A stretch of 64,000 nt of DNA, from positions 225,057 through 289,056 of the forward strand of contig CAIRLC010000017.1 in the NCBI GenBank assembly GCA_903879335.1, read 5' to 3'. This stretch comes from an uncultured Pseudomonadota bacterium. GTDB lineage: Bacteria; Pseudomonadota; Gammaproteobacteria; Steroidobacterales; Steroidobacteraceae. This document shows positions 25,517 through 34,764 of the stretch, piece after piece (the first letter of the stretch is position 1; the number at the start of each line of letters is the position of its first letter). The notes under the pieces were generated by a model. It searched no databases, had not been told where the DNA came from, and saw only the letters and a list, made by a program, of their open reading frames with translations. Made by a program: the position numbers and the translations under genes.

Positions 25517-26071
25517 TCAGACCGAACCGCGCTCCGAGGAGCGCACGTTCCACAACTTTTCCAGTGCGTAGAATTCCCGTACGCGCGGCAACATCACGTG
25601 CACGATCACGTCACCGAGATCGACCAGGACCCATTCACCCTCACGCTCGCCCTCGATACCCAGTGGACGATAGCCGGCGCTACGGGCGCGCTCCTGCACA
25701 CGTGTCGCCAGTGACTTCACATGCCGGTCTGACGTACCCGAAGCAATCACGATGGTATCGGCCACCGAGGTGACGCCACGGACGTCTAAAACAGTGACGT
25801 TTTGGCCCTTCATTTCATCCAAGGCGGCGCTCACGACCTCAGCCAATCCAAGCTTCGCGGGGGCTTTAGCCTTCGCGCGTGGGGTGGCCGACTTTTTGGC
25901 GGCGCGCTTAGCGGCCGGTTTAGCGGCCGGCTTCGTGGCGGACTTCGCCGCAGACTTGGTGGCCGTCTTGCGCGCGGCTTTCTTAGCCGCCGGACGCGCT
26001 GCAGTTTTAGCGGGCGCCTTCGCCCGGGTCTTGGTTGCAGCCTTCTTCTTTGCGGGTTTCACGGCAGTCAT
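25517..26071 (-). CDS. rsfS: ribosomal silencing factor RsfS with Lys/Ala-rich H1-like N-terminal tail
   Basis: 184 residues. The C-terminal 111 (from about 74) are a normal RsfS/Iojap domain that binds L14 and blocks 50S-30S joining (DVRGVTSVADTIVIASGTSDRHVKSLA, GEREGEWVLVDLGDVIVHVML). Residues 1-73 are a low-complexity tail of Lys, Ala, Thr, Pro and Arg (for example PAAKKAARKTATKSAAKSA), like bacterial histone H1 tails. E. coli RsfS has 105 residues and no such tail. The start overlaps the nadD stop by 4 bases, which supports the tail as part of the protein; no internal ATG lies in the tail. Confidence 0.93.
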   Translation of the reverse strand: MTAVKPAKKKAATKTRAKAPAKTAARPAAKKAARKTATKSAAKSATKPAAKPAAKRAAKKSATPRAKAKAPAKLGLAEVVSAALDEMKGQNVTVLDVRGVTSVADTIVIASGTSDRHVKSLATRVQERARSAGYRPLGIEGEREGEWVLVDLGDVIVHVMLPRVREFYALEKLWNVRSSERGSV

Positions 26072-26766
26072 CCTCTTCCCATGTCCTTCCGGGCATAACA
26101 GCCCGTCTCCAGAATGATACGCCGCACGCCGTCTGGCATCAGATAGCGTGGATCTCGGCCCGTACTGATCAGCGCGCGCACATCAGTGGAGGAAATCTCC
26201 AACTGCGTCACAGCATGTATGTAAATCCGACCGGCCAGCTGCTCATGCAATTCGCGCACGGTGCCCGTGCCGTGGTCGACCAGCAACTCACCCAGCGGGC
26301 CGTGCGTCGGCGCATTCCAACCGGGCCGGTGAGCCACCACCAGATGACCCAGTGTGAGCAACTCGCGCCATCGGTGCCACTTCGGTAAACCGAGAAACGC
26401 ATCCATGCCGATGATCAGGCAGAGCGGGCGATCCGGATACTCAGCCCGCAGTTCCGCCAGCGTTTCGACCGAGTACGATGGACCGGATTTACGGATTTCG
26501 CGATCATCGACCGTGAATCCTGGCTGCCCGGCCACTGCGGCACGAACCATTTCAAGACGCTGCTCGTTCGGGGCAAATGTGCCGGATCGATGCGGCGGCA
26601 TGCCAGCCGGCATAAATCGGATCTCCGGCAGACGCAGGATCTCCAGTAACTCGTAGGCGGTCCGCAGATGACCGTAGTGGATTGGATCGAAGGTACCCCC
26701 AAAGATACCCATCGGACCGGACGGTGCGCCTGCGGTCGCGGCGCTGGTGGCAGACAAATTCGACAT
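26068..26766 (-). CDS. nadD: nicotinate-nucleotide adenylyltransferase
   Basis: Makes nicotinate adenine dinucleotide from NaMN and ATP. Nucleotidyltransferase signatures: MGIFGGTFDPIHYGHLR with the HxGH motif (HYGH), FMPAGMPPHRS, LIIGMDAFLGLPKWHRW and the C-terminal ISSTDVRALISTGRD (ISST/SxR motif). 232 residues from ATG 26766; an internal Met at 26712 would give the usual E. coli-like start, so the first 18 residues (Ser/Ala-rich) are uncertain. Lies 5 bases after holA and overlaps rsfS. Confidence 0.95.
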   Translation of the reverse strand: MSNLSATSAATAGAPSGPMGIFGGTFDPIHYGHLRTAYELLEILRLPEIRFMPAGMPPHRSGTFAPNEQRLEMVRAAVAGQPGFTVDDREIRKSGPSYSVETLAELRAEYPDRPLCLIIGMDAFLGLPKWHRWRELLTLGHLVVAHRPGWNAPTHGPLGELLVDHGTGTVRELHEQLAGRIYIHAVTQLEISSTDVRALISTGRDPRYLMPDGVRRIILETGCYARKDMGRG

Positions 26767-26771
26767 CCTTG

Positions 26772-27785
26772 TCAGCCTGACGGATTTCGGCGCGCGATGC
26801 AAAATTCCGTGGCGATCCGGGTCACTTCACCCCAGGCCTCTCCCTTGCCCGCCCCCTTGGCCAAACCATCGGCCCGCGCGGCCGCCGTCAGCAAGTCTAG
26901 GGCCAGCGCGCGCGGTACGCGCTGCGCCGCCCGCGCCAATAAGGCTGCACGGCGCCGACCACCCCGGCGTAATCGAATAGGGCCCTGATAGCCTTGATTG
27001 GCGCCAGACCACTGCAGCACCGAGCGGATCTCTTCCGCAATACACCACAGCACCAGCGGCACCCCATCGCCATCGGCAGCCAGACCATCCAGGATGCGCA
27101 CGGTCCGTGCGGTATCCCCGGCCAGCAGCGCTTCGCTGAGCTGAAAGACGTGGTAACGGGCGCTATTGGCCACCGAGTCCGCCACCACGTCAACCGTGAC
27201 GGGTCCCGGTCCGATGAGTAATCGCAGGAGTTCGATTTCCTGGTGGGCTGCGACCAAATTGCCCTCGCAGCGCTCAGCGAGTAGCTGGACTGCTTCGGCC
27301 TGCGGCTCGAGCCCAATTCGACGCATACGCGCCGTCAGCCAAGCCGGCAACAACTCAGGCAGCAACTGTTCGGCGTCGACGCAGTTCCCGCGTTTCTCAA
27401 ATGCTTGCACCCACGCATTCGAGCGGTCCGTAAACTCGATCTTGTCGGTGATGACGAGCAGCAGGACATCCGGCGAAGGGTTATCGACCGCCGCGATCAA
27501 TGCGCGCGCCCCTTCAACACCTGGCTTCGGACTCATCATCCGCAACTCGACGATTCGCTGCTCAGCAAAGAGCGACATGGCCCGTAGCGACGCATTTAGC
27601 TCGGCCCAATCAAATCCGCGCTCGACGAAGTGCACTTCGCGGCCGCTAAAGCCAGCTGATCGCGCCCGGGCTCGAATGGCGTCGCACGCTTCGCCGACAA
27701 GCAAGGGCTCGTCACCCGCGACAAGCCATGCGCAGGACAAGGGTCCTTCCAAGGTCCGCGGCAGTGTCTCGGGCACCAGTCGCAT
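26772..27785 (-). CDS. holA: DNA polymerase III subunit delta
   Basis: 337 residues (E. coli 343), the clamp-loader wrench that opens the beta sliding clamp. Recognised by SCAWLVAGDEPLLVGEACDAIR, the FSGREVHFVERGFDW segment, LLLVITDKIEF and the C-terminal collar domain (about 210-337). Its ATG shares one base with the stop of the S10 peptidase gene (TGATG). In most relatives holA follows lptE directly; here four genes intervene. Confidence 0.95.
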   Translation of the reverse strand: MRLVPETLPRTLEGPLSCAWLVAGDEPLLVGEACDAIRARARSAGFSGREVHFVERGFDWAELNASLRAMSLFAEQRIVELRMMSPKPGVEGARALIAAVDNPSPDVLLLVITDKIEFTDRSNAWVQAFEKRGNCVDAEQLLPELLPAWLTARMRRIGLEPQAEAVQLLAERCEGNLVAAHQEIELLRLLIGPGPVTVDVVADSVANSARYHVFQLSEALLAGDTARTVRILDGLAADGDGVPLVLWCIAEEIRSVLQWSGANQGYQGPIRLRRGGRRRAALLARAAQRVPRALALDLLTAAARADGLAKGAGKGEAWGEVTRIATEFCIARRNPSG

Positions 27786-29350
27786 CAGTGGCCCGAATTC
27801 GCTCGAATGAAGGTCGCTGTGCTCTGCGAGAGCGAGGCTAACGAAGGCTCATTGAGATACACCATGTGACCGGTCGGATAGAAGCGCATCGACAAATTGC
27901 CCGCCAATTCATCAGGGATCGGCAAGTGATTCAGTTCGTACTTGGCGCTGAAGTACGGCGTACCCAAATCGTAATAGCCGCCATGCATCAGCACCTTGAG
28001 ATTCGGGTTCTGCTTCATCGCCGCCGCCAAATCCAACATCACGTTAGCCGCCTGAGGCAACTTCTGTCCCGCACCAGGCGGTGCATGTTGGTTGTCCCAA
28101 GAGGGCAATCCGCCCATGTATTTGTAGGTACGCCCCTCGCCGAAGTGCAGATCGTGCCGGACGTAGTCGTTGAATAAGGCCACGTACGGCGCTGCAATCG
28201 ACGCAATCATCGGATCGTAACTGGCTTCCCGACCGACCGGATCCATGGCAGGTCCGGTATAGCGCGTATCCAATCGACCTGTGTTGCCCGACGCAAGTAC
28301 CTGTTGATCGAACATGCCGACATTGAGTCGCAGGTTAGCCTTCTCGAGATACTCAGGCGCGATGCCCGTGTAGTCGTGCAACTTAGCCAAGATCGCGCGG
28401 CGACGGTCAGCAGACAAGCTGCGTCCGGCAACCAACGCCGGAAGGTACTCGTCCAACGCAAAACGCTCCACCTCAGCCAAGAATGGCTCCAGTGCTTCCG
28501 GGCGATTCGCGATCTTGTGGTGATACCACGCTGTCGCCGCATAGGACGGCAGCGCCAGCGCGTAAGGCTGCTCAACGCCGGGATTGGTTTCTGGACTGTC
28601 CGCACTGTTATCAAAGGACAGAATCTGGGACAGCAACACAACGCCGTTCAACTCAACGGCGCGCTCAGTCAGCATATTGGCCAAGACTGCGGAACGCGTG
28701 GTGCCGTAACTTTCGCCAAACAGGAATTTGGGTGAATTCCAGCGACCGTGCGCCGACAAGAATTTAGTGATGAAGTTGGTGAAGGCGCGACCATCTTCAT
28801 CGATGCCGAGAAAGGCTTTTTCCTTATCGGAGCCGCGCAAATAGCCAAAACCGGTGTATGGCGCATCGATAAACACCAAGTCCGAATCAGCCAACAGGGT
28901 GTAGGCGTTATCGACCAGTCGATATGGCGCCGCCGCCCCGTGAGCGGCGTCTGCGGCGACGGCCCGCTTCGGCCCAAAGGCGCCCATGTGTAGCCAAATC
29001 GTGGCGGATCCCGGCCCACCGTTATAAATAAAAGTGATAGGTCGGCGCGGGTCGGCCTCCCTACCTAAAAAATAAGCCACATAGGACATGGCGGCGGACG
29101 CGGGGACCGGGGCGGCTTTGTCCCCGCCGGCGACGACCGGATCCGACTCAATGGGATCCTTGACGTAAACCACCGAAAGCCCTGCCTCGGCTTGATAAGC
29201 CAGCGTGCGCCCCGCCACCGTGATTTGTCCCGTTGTCTTGGACACGTCGTCGGCCGGCGCTACGGCCGCAACCGGCGCTGGCGCTTCGGCATAGACCGTG
29301 GCGGTGGCAGACAGCAGGCACAGGGCCATCAGAGTCGTCGCTGGGTTCAT
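27785..29350 (-). CDS. secreted S10-family serine carboxypeptidase
   Basis: 521 residues. Signal peptide 1-21 (hydrophobic core ATTLMALCLLSATATVYA), then an Ala/Pro-rich mature N terminus. Alpha/beta-hydrolase fold of the S10 family: oxyanion-hole NGGPGSA, nucleophile GESYGTTRS, catalytic Asp in GGYYDLGTPYF and His in YPTGHMVYLNE. Expected to act in the periplasm or outside, trimming C-terminal residues from peptides. ATG 29350 starts the signal peptide; in-frame codons upstream are not leader-like. Lies in the block between lptE and holA, 62 bases after the BtuF-like gene. Confidence 0.9.
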   Translation of the reverse strand: MNPATTLMALCLLSATATVYAEAPAPVAAVAPADDVSKTTGQITVAGRTLAYQAEAGLSVVYVKDPIESDPVVAGGDKAAPVPASAAMSYVAYFLGREADPRRPITFIYNGGPGSATIWLHMGAFGPKRAVAADAAHGAAAPYRLVDNAYTLLADSDLVFIDAPYTGFGYLRGSDKEKAFLGIDEDGRAFTNFITKFLSAHGRWNSPKFLFGESYGTTRSAVLANMLTERAVELNGVVLLSQILSFDNSADSPETNPGVEQPYALALPSYAATAWYHHKIANRPEALEPFLAEVERFALDEYLPALVAGRSLSADRRRAILAKLHDYTGIAPEYLEKANLRLNVGMFDQQVLASGNTGRLDTRYTGPAMDPVGREASYDPMIASIAAPYVALFNDYVRHDLHFGEGRTYKYMGGLPSWDNQHAPPGAGQKLPQAANVMLDLAAAMKQNPNLKVLMHGGYYDLGTPYFSAKYELNHLPIPDELAGNLSMRFYPTGHMVYLNEPSLASLSQSTATFIRANSGH

Positions 29351-29412
29351 AACAAACCTCAAAATGAAACAGGGGATAGGAGTCTCACACCATGGCTTGA
29401 GCGCGGCAAGCG

Positions 29413-30252
29413 TCAAGGCTGGGCGGCACGGATACGGGCCAAGCGCTCACACAAGAGGCGCGTGCCATCAATCAGGCGTGGCCCCATGCGGATCACAAGG
29501 TCCGGATCGAGGGTAATCACGGCACCTGAGCGCAGTGCAGCCGGTTCCACTCGGGCATGCCAGCGGCGCAGCCAATCGGCATTCTCAACCGCACTACCCG
29601 TCAGAACCATGACGTCAGGTTGGCGTGCAAGCACGGCTTCTTCATCGACCGCTACAGCACTCTGCGTTTGCTCAGCAAAGATATTGTCGGCGCCGCACAC
29701 CCTGAGCATTTCGCTCGCGACATGATGACCGCCCAAGGTATACAGGGGTGCACTCCAGACCTGCCAGAACACTTTAAGACGGCGGCCTGAGCGGTAACGC
29801 GTGCGCAAATCGGCCAATAGGGCCCGCAATCGTGCAGCCTCCACGTCCGCAACCGCCTGCGTGCCGAGGAGTCGCCCTAAGCGCTCGACGTCCGCTGGGA
29901 TATCGTCGATGGCATGTTGCTCCAGCGCCAACACCGGCAAATGCAGGCGCTCTATGAGCGCGCGTTCAGCCGCCGGCTGCCCATCGCCCCACACCAACAC
30001 GAGATCCGGCTTCAAAGCCAGCAACCGTTCGGCATCAATGTGCTGCGAATCTCCGATGCGAGGGATCTGCCGCGCTGCTGCCGGGTAATCACTGGTGTCC
30101 AAGGTGCCCACCAATCGCTCGCCGGCACCCGCCGCATAGACCAATTCCGTCAGGTGCGGCGCGAGTGTCACGATGCGCATTGGCGCGGCTTGAGTCGCAC
30201 AGCAGAGGCCGCCCAGCAGCAATGCCAGCAAAACCGAGAACGCGCGCGTCAC
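29413..30252 (-). CDS. BtuF-like periplasmic cobalamin/metal-chelate binding protein
   Basis: 279 residues with a signal peptide (1-22, ending ATQA) and the two lobes joined by a long helix of helical-backbone binding proteins: RIVTLAPHLTELVYAAGAGERLVGT, KPDLVLVWGDG, and GGHHVASEMLRVCGADNIFA at the start of the second lobe. This is the BtuF subgroup (vitamin B12), but siderophore binders share the layout. No BtuC or BtuD gene is nearby, so it either serves a permease elsewhere or acts alone. Starts with GTG inside the stop of the lipoprotein hydrolase gene (GTGA). Confidence 0.85.
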   Translation of the reverse strand: MTRAFSVLLALLLGGLCCATQAAPMRIVTLAPHLTELVYAAGAGERLVGTLDTSDYPAAARQIPRIGDSQHIDAERLLALKPDLVLVWGDGQPAAERALIERLHLPVLALEQHAIDDIPADVERLGRLLGTQAVADVEAARLRALLADLRTRYRSGRRLKVFWQVWSAPLYTLGGHHVASEMLRVCGADNIFAEQTQSAVAVDEEAVLARQPDVMVLTGSAVENADWLRRWHARVEPAALRSGAVITLDPDLVIRMGPRLIDGTRLLCERLARIRAAQP

Positions 30253-31118
30253 GGGGCCGCCTGTACAAAGGCGATGACTTTGTCGACCACCGGATCATCG
30301 TGCCGATACGGTCGCGCCAGACGTTTTAAAATCGTTGAATGGTCGTCATGGTCTAGCATCAGCGTCTCAACGGGCACGCGCACGTCACGCAGGCGAGTAG
30401 CCAGCGCATCGACATTGCGCGGCCAGACCGTCGTATCGTCCAAGCCCTGAATCAACAACGACGGCGCACTCAGGGGCGACACGACATTCACGGGCTGTGA
30501 CGCCGGATATCGTTCAGGCGGCCCAAAGTACTCGCGCAAATACTCATCCTTGAGCGGCAAGAAATCATAGGGCCCAGCCAGACCAACAAAACCGCGAACC
30601 GGTTCGCCTTTCGCTGCTCGCACGTGCGTCGGATCCAAGGCAATCAGGGCGGCCAGTTCCGCGCCAGCCGAGTGCCCCATCAAAAACACCCGATGTTCAT
30701 CGCCGCCTAACCGAGCGGCCTCATGCTCAACACGCACCACAGCGGCGGTGACGTCATCTAAAGACTCGGCCAAATGGGCATCCGGGTGTAATCGATAATT
30801 GATGACAGCGACCACGGCGCCGCGCTCAGCCAAGGCTGCCCCCACGAAGCGGTAGAGATCCTTCGATCCCCAATACCAGCTACCCCCATGAACGAAAATG
30901 ACGATCGGCCGTGGAGCCGTTGCCGCCGCGCTCGGGCGGTAGAGGTCAAGCCGCTGCCGCGGCAGATCGCCGTAGGCCACATCATGTTCAATCTTTACGG
31001 CGCCATTGACCCAATCTGCGCTGCTCGCGAGGCGCAACAAACCCGTTGATGTACAACCAGACAGCGCCAGGCAAAGAAGCGCCAACCACCCTCTCCCGAC
31101 GAGGATCCGAGCGCTCAC
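30249..31118 (-). CDS. lipoprotein alpha/beta hydrolase (BD-FAE/esterase-like)
   Basis: 289 residues. Lipoprotein signal with lipobox LSGC (Cys near 22). Hydrolase motifs: oxyanion HGGSWYWGSKD, nucleophile GHSAGAELAAL, Asp in LIQGLDDTTVWP and His in LDHDDHSTILKR. The profile is that of carboxylesterases related to feruloyl esterases and kynurenine formamidase. The substrate cannot be read. Starts with GTG in the stop of the HExxH gene and ends inside the BtuF-like start, so it is translationally coupled on both sides. Confidence 0.87.
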   Translation of the reverse strand: MSARILVGRGWLALLCLALSGCTSTGLLRLASSADWVNGAVKIEHDVAYGDLPRQRLDLYRPSAAATAPRPIVIFVHGGSWYWGSKDLYRFVGAALAERGAVVAVINYRLHPDAHLAESLDDVTAAVVRVEHEAARLGGDEHRVFLMGHSAGAELAALIALDPTHVRAAKGEPVRGFVGLAGPYDFLPLKDEYLREYFGPPERYPASQPVNVVSPLSAPSLLIQGLDDTTVWPRNVDALATRLRDVRVPVETLMLDHDDHSTILKRLARPYRHDDPVVDKVIAFVQAAP

Positions 31119-31615
31119 GAACGCAACCTAAACGTCACCTGACCGGAGTCATCGACTAATCCATGCTGACGCAGCCATCGCCGTTCAGCATCAGTGTCCG
31201 AGTCGAACCACGCCCGAGTCGAACCTAGCCGAAAGGTATAACCCCACGCGTCCATATCGTTCATTAGACGGTGCGCACCGACGCCCGGCAACTGCTCCGC
31301 AAGACAAATCTGCAAATAGCAGACGGCATTCTCTTCATCAAAATCACCGCCGGCATCGGTCGCCAATCCCGCGCGACGCTCAGCGGTCATGCACACGGTG
31401 TGACAGGCCTCATGTAACGCCGAATGCACGGGCGTATCAGATCGGACATAGATGGTAGAGCCCAGGAGACCCGCCTCGGGCGCGCCCCAGTAGCTGCCTG
31501 GAATTGAGCCGCCATCGGGCACCAAGGTGGCCTCAAGGCCAAAGCGCGCCAAGAGGTCGGCCAACGGCGCAAGACCGATTGCGGCGACGGGCAAAACAGC
31601 CGGGTGCTCACTCAC
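31115..31615 (-). CDS. HExxH-motif protein of unknown function
   Basis: 166 residues, no signal peptide or membrane segment. A zinc- or iron-binding HExxH motif (ALHEACHTVCM; H68, E69, H72) is followed by DEENAVCYLQ (E94, E95), placed where a third metal ligand would be. The later MNDMDAWGYTFRLGSTRAWF block looks conserved in character. The spacing recalls EF-P hydroxylase EpmC (YfcM), which has AIHEISH, but overall similarity is too low for me to assign that role. Starts with GTG inside the lptE stop. Confidence 0.7.
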   Translation of the reverse strand: MSEHPAVLPVAAIGLAPLADLLARFGLEATLVPDGGSIPGSYWGAPEAGLLGSTIYVRSDTPVHSALHEACHTVCMTAERRAGLATDAGGDFDEENAVCYLQICLAEQLPGVGAHRLMNDMDAWGYTFRLGSTRAWFDSDTDAERRWLRQHGLVDDSGQVTFRLRS

Positions 31616-32100
31616 GGCTGTATCGCGGCTAAGCGACGCATGACTAGACCGGCCAACTCGCGCGCTAGCGCCAGACGAATCGTCGCTTGCTCCTGCTCCT
31701 TCGCGAGGATTGCCGTCGTGTCGAAGCTGTAATCGCGCGACAACTCCAGTCGACTCGGCGCGATCACTTCCTTGCCATTGAGCAATACGCGGTACCGAAT
31801 CGCGTAGTACACCTCATATTCGGTTGGCGTATTGCTTGCCGACACCGACAGCACGCGCTGACTTGGCTGATCGTCCATGACCTCCACCACAGCGCCGACA
31901 TCGCCACTCTCCGTCACCACGGCACCGGCCGCAGTCAGTGACTCCACCAGCGCGCGATGAAAATCCGTGTAGCGATCGGACGCCATCACGCGCGTCGCAT
32001 GGAACGTCGGCGGGAGCGGCGCGCTCCCCTGCAAATGGAAGCCGCAGCCGGTCGTGGCGCTCAGGATGAGCAGCACCATCAACCGCCGCAGCATCTTCAT
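31612..32100 (-). CDS. lptE: LPS-assembly lipoprotein LptE
   Basis: 162 residues. Lipoprotein signal with cleavage before Cys in [17 protein letters not shown], the classic LptE start. Plugs the LptD barrel and helps insert lipopolysaccharide in the outer membrane. Contains [21 protein letters not shown] and [11 protein letters not shown] of the domain. Overlaps the leuS stop by 4 bases (ATGA), the conserved leuS-lptE pairing. Confidence 0.93.
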   Translation of the reverse strand: MKMLRRLMVLLILSATTGCGFHLQGSAPLPPTFHATRVMASDRYTDFHRALVESLTAAGAVVTESGDVGAVVEVMDDQPSQRVLSVSASNTPTEYEVYYAIRYRVLLNGKEVIAPSRLELSRDYSFDTTAILAKEQEQATIRLALARELAGLVMRRLAAIQP

Positions 32101-34694
32101 GCAGCCACCACGTTCACAAGCTTCCCTTTGACAACGATGACCTTGCGCACCGTCAACTCGCCGACAAACCGCTGCACGGTTGGATCCGCCAAGGCTTGCG
32201 CACGTACGCTAGCTTCGTCCGCATCCACGGCCACCGTAATCTGGCCGCGCAATTTGCCATTGACCTGTACGACCAGCGTGACCGCATCCTGCTTAAGGGC
32301 TTCGGCATCAACCGTCGGCCACGTCTCATCGACGACTGCGCGCTCATGCCCCAACGCATGCCACAAGGCGTGTGTGATGTGGGGAACGACCGGCGAGAGC
32401 ACGAGGACCGCGATTTCGAGCGCTTCATGCACCACTGCCCGCGAGGATGGCGCGGCGGCATCGTGACGTGCCACCGCATTGAGCAGTTCCATGACTGCAG
32501 CAATCGCCGTATTGAAGGTTCGACGACGGCCGTAATCATCACCGACCTTCGTCAACGTCTGGTGCGTCAAACGACGTAAGTCTTTGTCCGCCACACTAAA
32601 CGCCGCCGGATCCAGCGCCGGCGCAGGACCCGCCGCCACGTGCGTATGGACAGCCTTCCAAACGCGTTTTAGGAAGCGGAATGCGCCTTCAGCACCTTCA
32701 TCCGACCAGTCCAAGGACAACTCAGGTGGCGCCGCGAACATCATGAACAGTCGGGCGGTATCCGCGCCGTACTTGTCGATGAACGCCTGGGGATCCACAC
32801 CGTTGTTCTTTGATTTCGACATCGTGCCGATGCCGCCACTCTCAACCGGTTGGCCATCCGCCTTGAGACGTGCGCCCGTCGGGGTGCCCTTCTCGTCCGT
32901 GATGACGTCCACTTCGGTCGGATTGAAATAGACGACGCGGCCAGAGGCCGGCTTGCGGAAATAGATCGCGTTGCGAACCATACCCTGCGTCAGCAGATTC
33001 GAGAACGGCTCACCGAGATCCACCAGTTTCAAATCGCGCATGACCTTCGTCCAGAAGCGCGAATAGAGCAGATGCAAAATGGCGTGCTCGATGCCGCCGA
33101 TGTACTGATCGGCAGGCAGCCAATAGCCAACGCGACCATCGACCATTGCACTGTCGTTACCCGCAGAGGCGTAGCGCAGGAAATACCACGACGAATCGAC
33201 GAACGTATCCATCGTGTCCGTCTCGCGGCGCGCGGCTTTACCGCACTTGGGACAGGCGCACTGGACAAACGCAGCATGGCGCTGCAGCGGATTACCCGAG
33301 CCATCCGGCACGAGGTCATCAGGCAACACCACCGGCAGATCCTTGTCCGGAACGGGGACCACACCGCAATCCGCGCAGTGGATCAACGGAATCGGACAGC
33401 CCCAATAGCGCTGCCGTGAGATACCCCAATCACGCAAGCGCCACTGCACCTGCAACGCGCCCAAGCCGCGGGCTTGCAGATCCGCCGCGATACGGCTCAC
33501 CGCCTCGGCGTGACCGAGCCCGTCATAGGGACCGGATCCGACGCAAACGCCTTCATCGCCGTACCAGGACTGCCAGGACTCGGTCGAATAGTGTTGACCG
33601 CCGACGTCGATGACCGGACGAATCTCGAGTTGATACTTTTGGGCAAAGGCGAAATCACGCTCGTCGTGAGCCGGCACGCCCATGACGGCCCCTTCGCCAT
33701 AACCCATGAGCACGTAATTGCCGACCCATACCGGGATCGCCGCGCCCGTGATGGGATGGGTCACGCTAAGACCGGTCGGCATGCCCTTCTTTTCCATGGT
33801 GGCCAGATCGGCCTCCATGACGCTGCCGCGTTTGCATTCCTCGACGAACGCCCCGAGGTCCGGATAGCTGGCGGCCGCATGGGTGGCCAGCGGATGTTCG
33901 GCCGCCACGGCCACAAAGGTCACGCCCATGAGCGTATCAGACCGAGTCGTGAAGACCTTCAGGGTGTGCGACTGCCCTGCGATTTCATACGGGAACGCGA
34001 TCGTGACGCCTTCGCTGCGGCCGATCCAGTTGGCCTGCATCGTACGTACGCGTTCAGGCCAGCCCTCGAGTTGCTGCACGTCATCAAGCAATTCCTGCGC
34101 ATAACGCGTGATCGCGAGGTAGTACATCGGGATTTCGCGCTTTTCAACGAGCGCGCCGGTGCGCCAACCGCGACCATCAATCACCTGCTCATTCGCCAAC
34201 ACGGTCTGGTCGATCGGGTCCCAATTGACGGTGCCGGTCTTCTGGTAAGCGACACCCGATTCGAGCATTCGCAGAAACAGCCACTGGTTCCAGCGATAGT
34301 AATCTGGCTTGCAGGTCGTGACCTCGCGGTCCCAATCCAGCCCAAAACCAAGCGCCTTCAACTGGCGCTTCATGACCGCGATATTCTCGTAGGTCCACTG
34401 GGCGGGCGGCAGATTATTGGCGATCGCCGCGTTTTCCGCCGGCAAGCCAAAAGCGTCCCAACCCATGGGCTGGAGCACGTTGCGGCCTTGCATCCGCATG
34501 TAGCGCGAAATCACGTCACCAATGGTGTAGTTGCGCACGTGACCCATGTGTAAGCGCCCAGACGGGTACGGAAACATGGATAAGCAGTAGTACTTCGGGC
34601 GGCCTTCGTCCTCGACAGCACGGAATGTCGCTGTCTCGTCCCAAAAGCGCTGCGCAGCGCCCTCGACTAGGGCGGGTTCGTAAATTTCGTTCAT
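32097..34694 (-). CDS. leuS: leucyl-tRNA synthetase
   Basis: 865 residues (E. coli 860). Class I signature HMGH in [20 protein letters not shown] and the KMSKS loop as [12 protein letters not shown]. Insertion CP1 editing domain (about 220-420) with the threonine-rich [13 protein letters not shown] motif. CPKC zinc site in the ZN-1 type insertion; C-terminal domain ends the protein. First gene of the long leftward run that leads through lptE to tldD. Confidence 0.98.
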   Translation of the reverse strand: MNEIYEPALVEGAAQRFWDETATFRAVEDEGRPKYYCLSMFPYPSGRLHMGHVRNYTIGDVISRYMRMQGRNVLQPMGWDAFGLPAENAAIANNLPPAQWTYENIAVMKRQLKALGFGLDWDREVTTCKPDYYRWNQWLFLRMLESGVAYQKTGTVNWDPIDQTVLANEQVIDGRGWRTGALVEKREIPMYYLAITRYAQELLDDVQQLEGWPERVRTMQANWIGRSEGVTIAFPYEIAGQSHTLKVFTTRSDTLMGVTFVAVAAEHPLATHAAASYPDLGAFVEECKRGSVMEADLATMEKKGMPTGLSVTHPITGAAIPVWVGNYVLMGYGEGAVMGVPAHDERDFAFAQKYQLEIRPVIDVGGQHYSTESWQSWYGDEGVCVGSGPYDGLGHAEAVSRIAADLQARGLGALQVQWRLRDWGISRQRYWGCPIPLIHCADCGVVPVPDKDLPVVLPDDLVPDGSGNPLQRHAAFVQCACPKCGKAARRETDTMDTFVDSSWYFLRYASAGNDSAMVDGRVGYWLPADQYIGGIEHAILHLLYSRFWTKVMRDLKLVDLGEPFSNLLTQGMVRNAIYFRKPASGRVVYFNPTEVDVITDEKGTPTGARLKADGQPVESGGIGTMSKSKNNGVDPQAFIDKYGADTARLFMMFAAPPELSLDWSDEGAEGAFRFLKRVWKAVHTHVAAGPAPALDPAAFSVADKDLRRLTHQTLTKVGDDYGRRRTFNTAIAAVMELLNAVARHDAAAPSSRAVVHEALEIAVLVLSPVVPHITHALWHALGHERAVVDETWPTVDAEALKQDAVTLVVQVNGKLRGQITVAVDADEASVRAQALADPTVQRFVGELTVRKVIVVKGKLVNVVAA

Positions 34695-34764
34695 GGGCTC
34701 AAATCCTCAATGAACCGCCAAGGATACCGGATCGGAGCCTACCTTTTTGGGGTCGGTCAATCGG

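Noticed and set aside
33474..34553. 359-codon plus-strand frame opposite leuS
   Set aside because: Shadow of leuS third-position GC; no recognisable domain.
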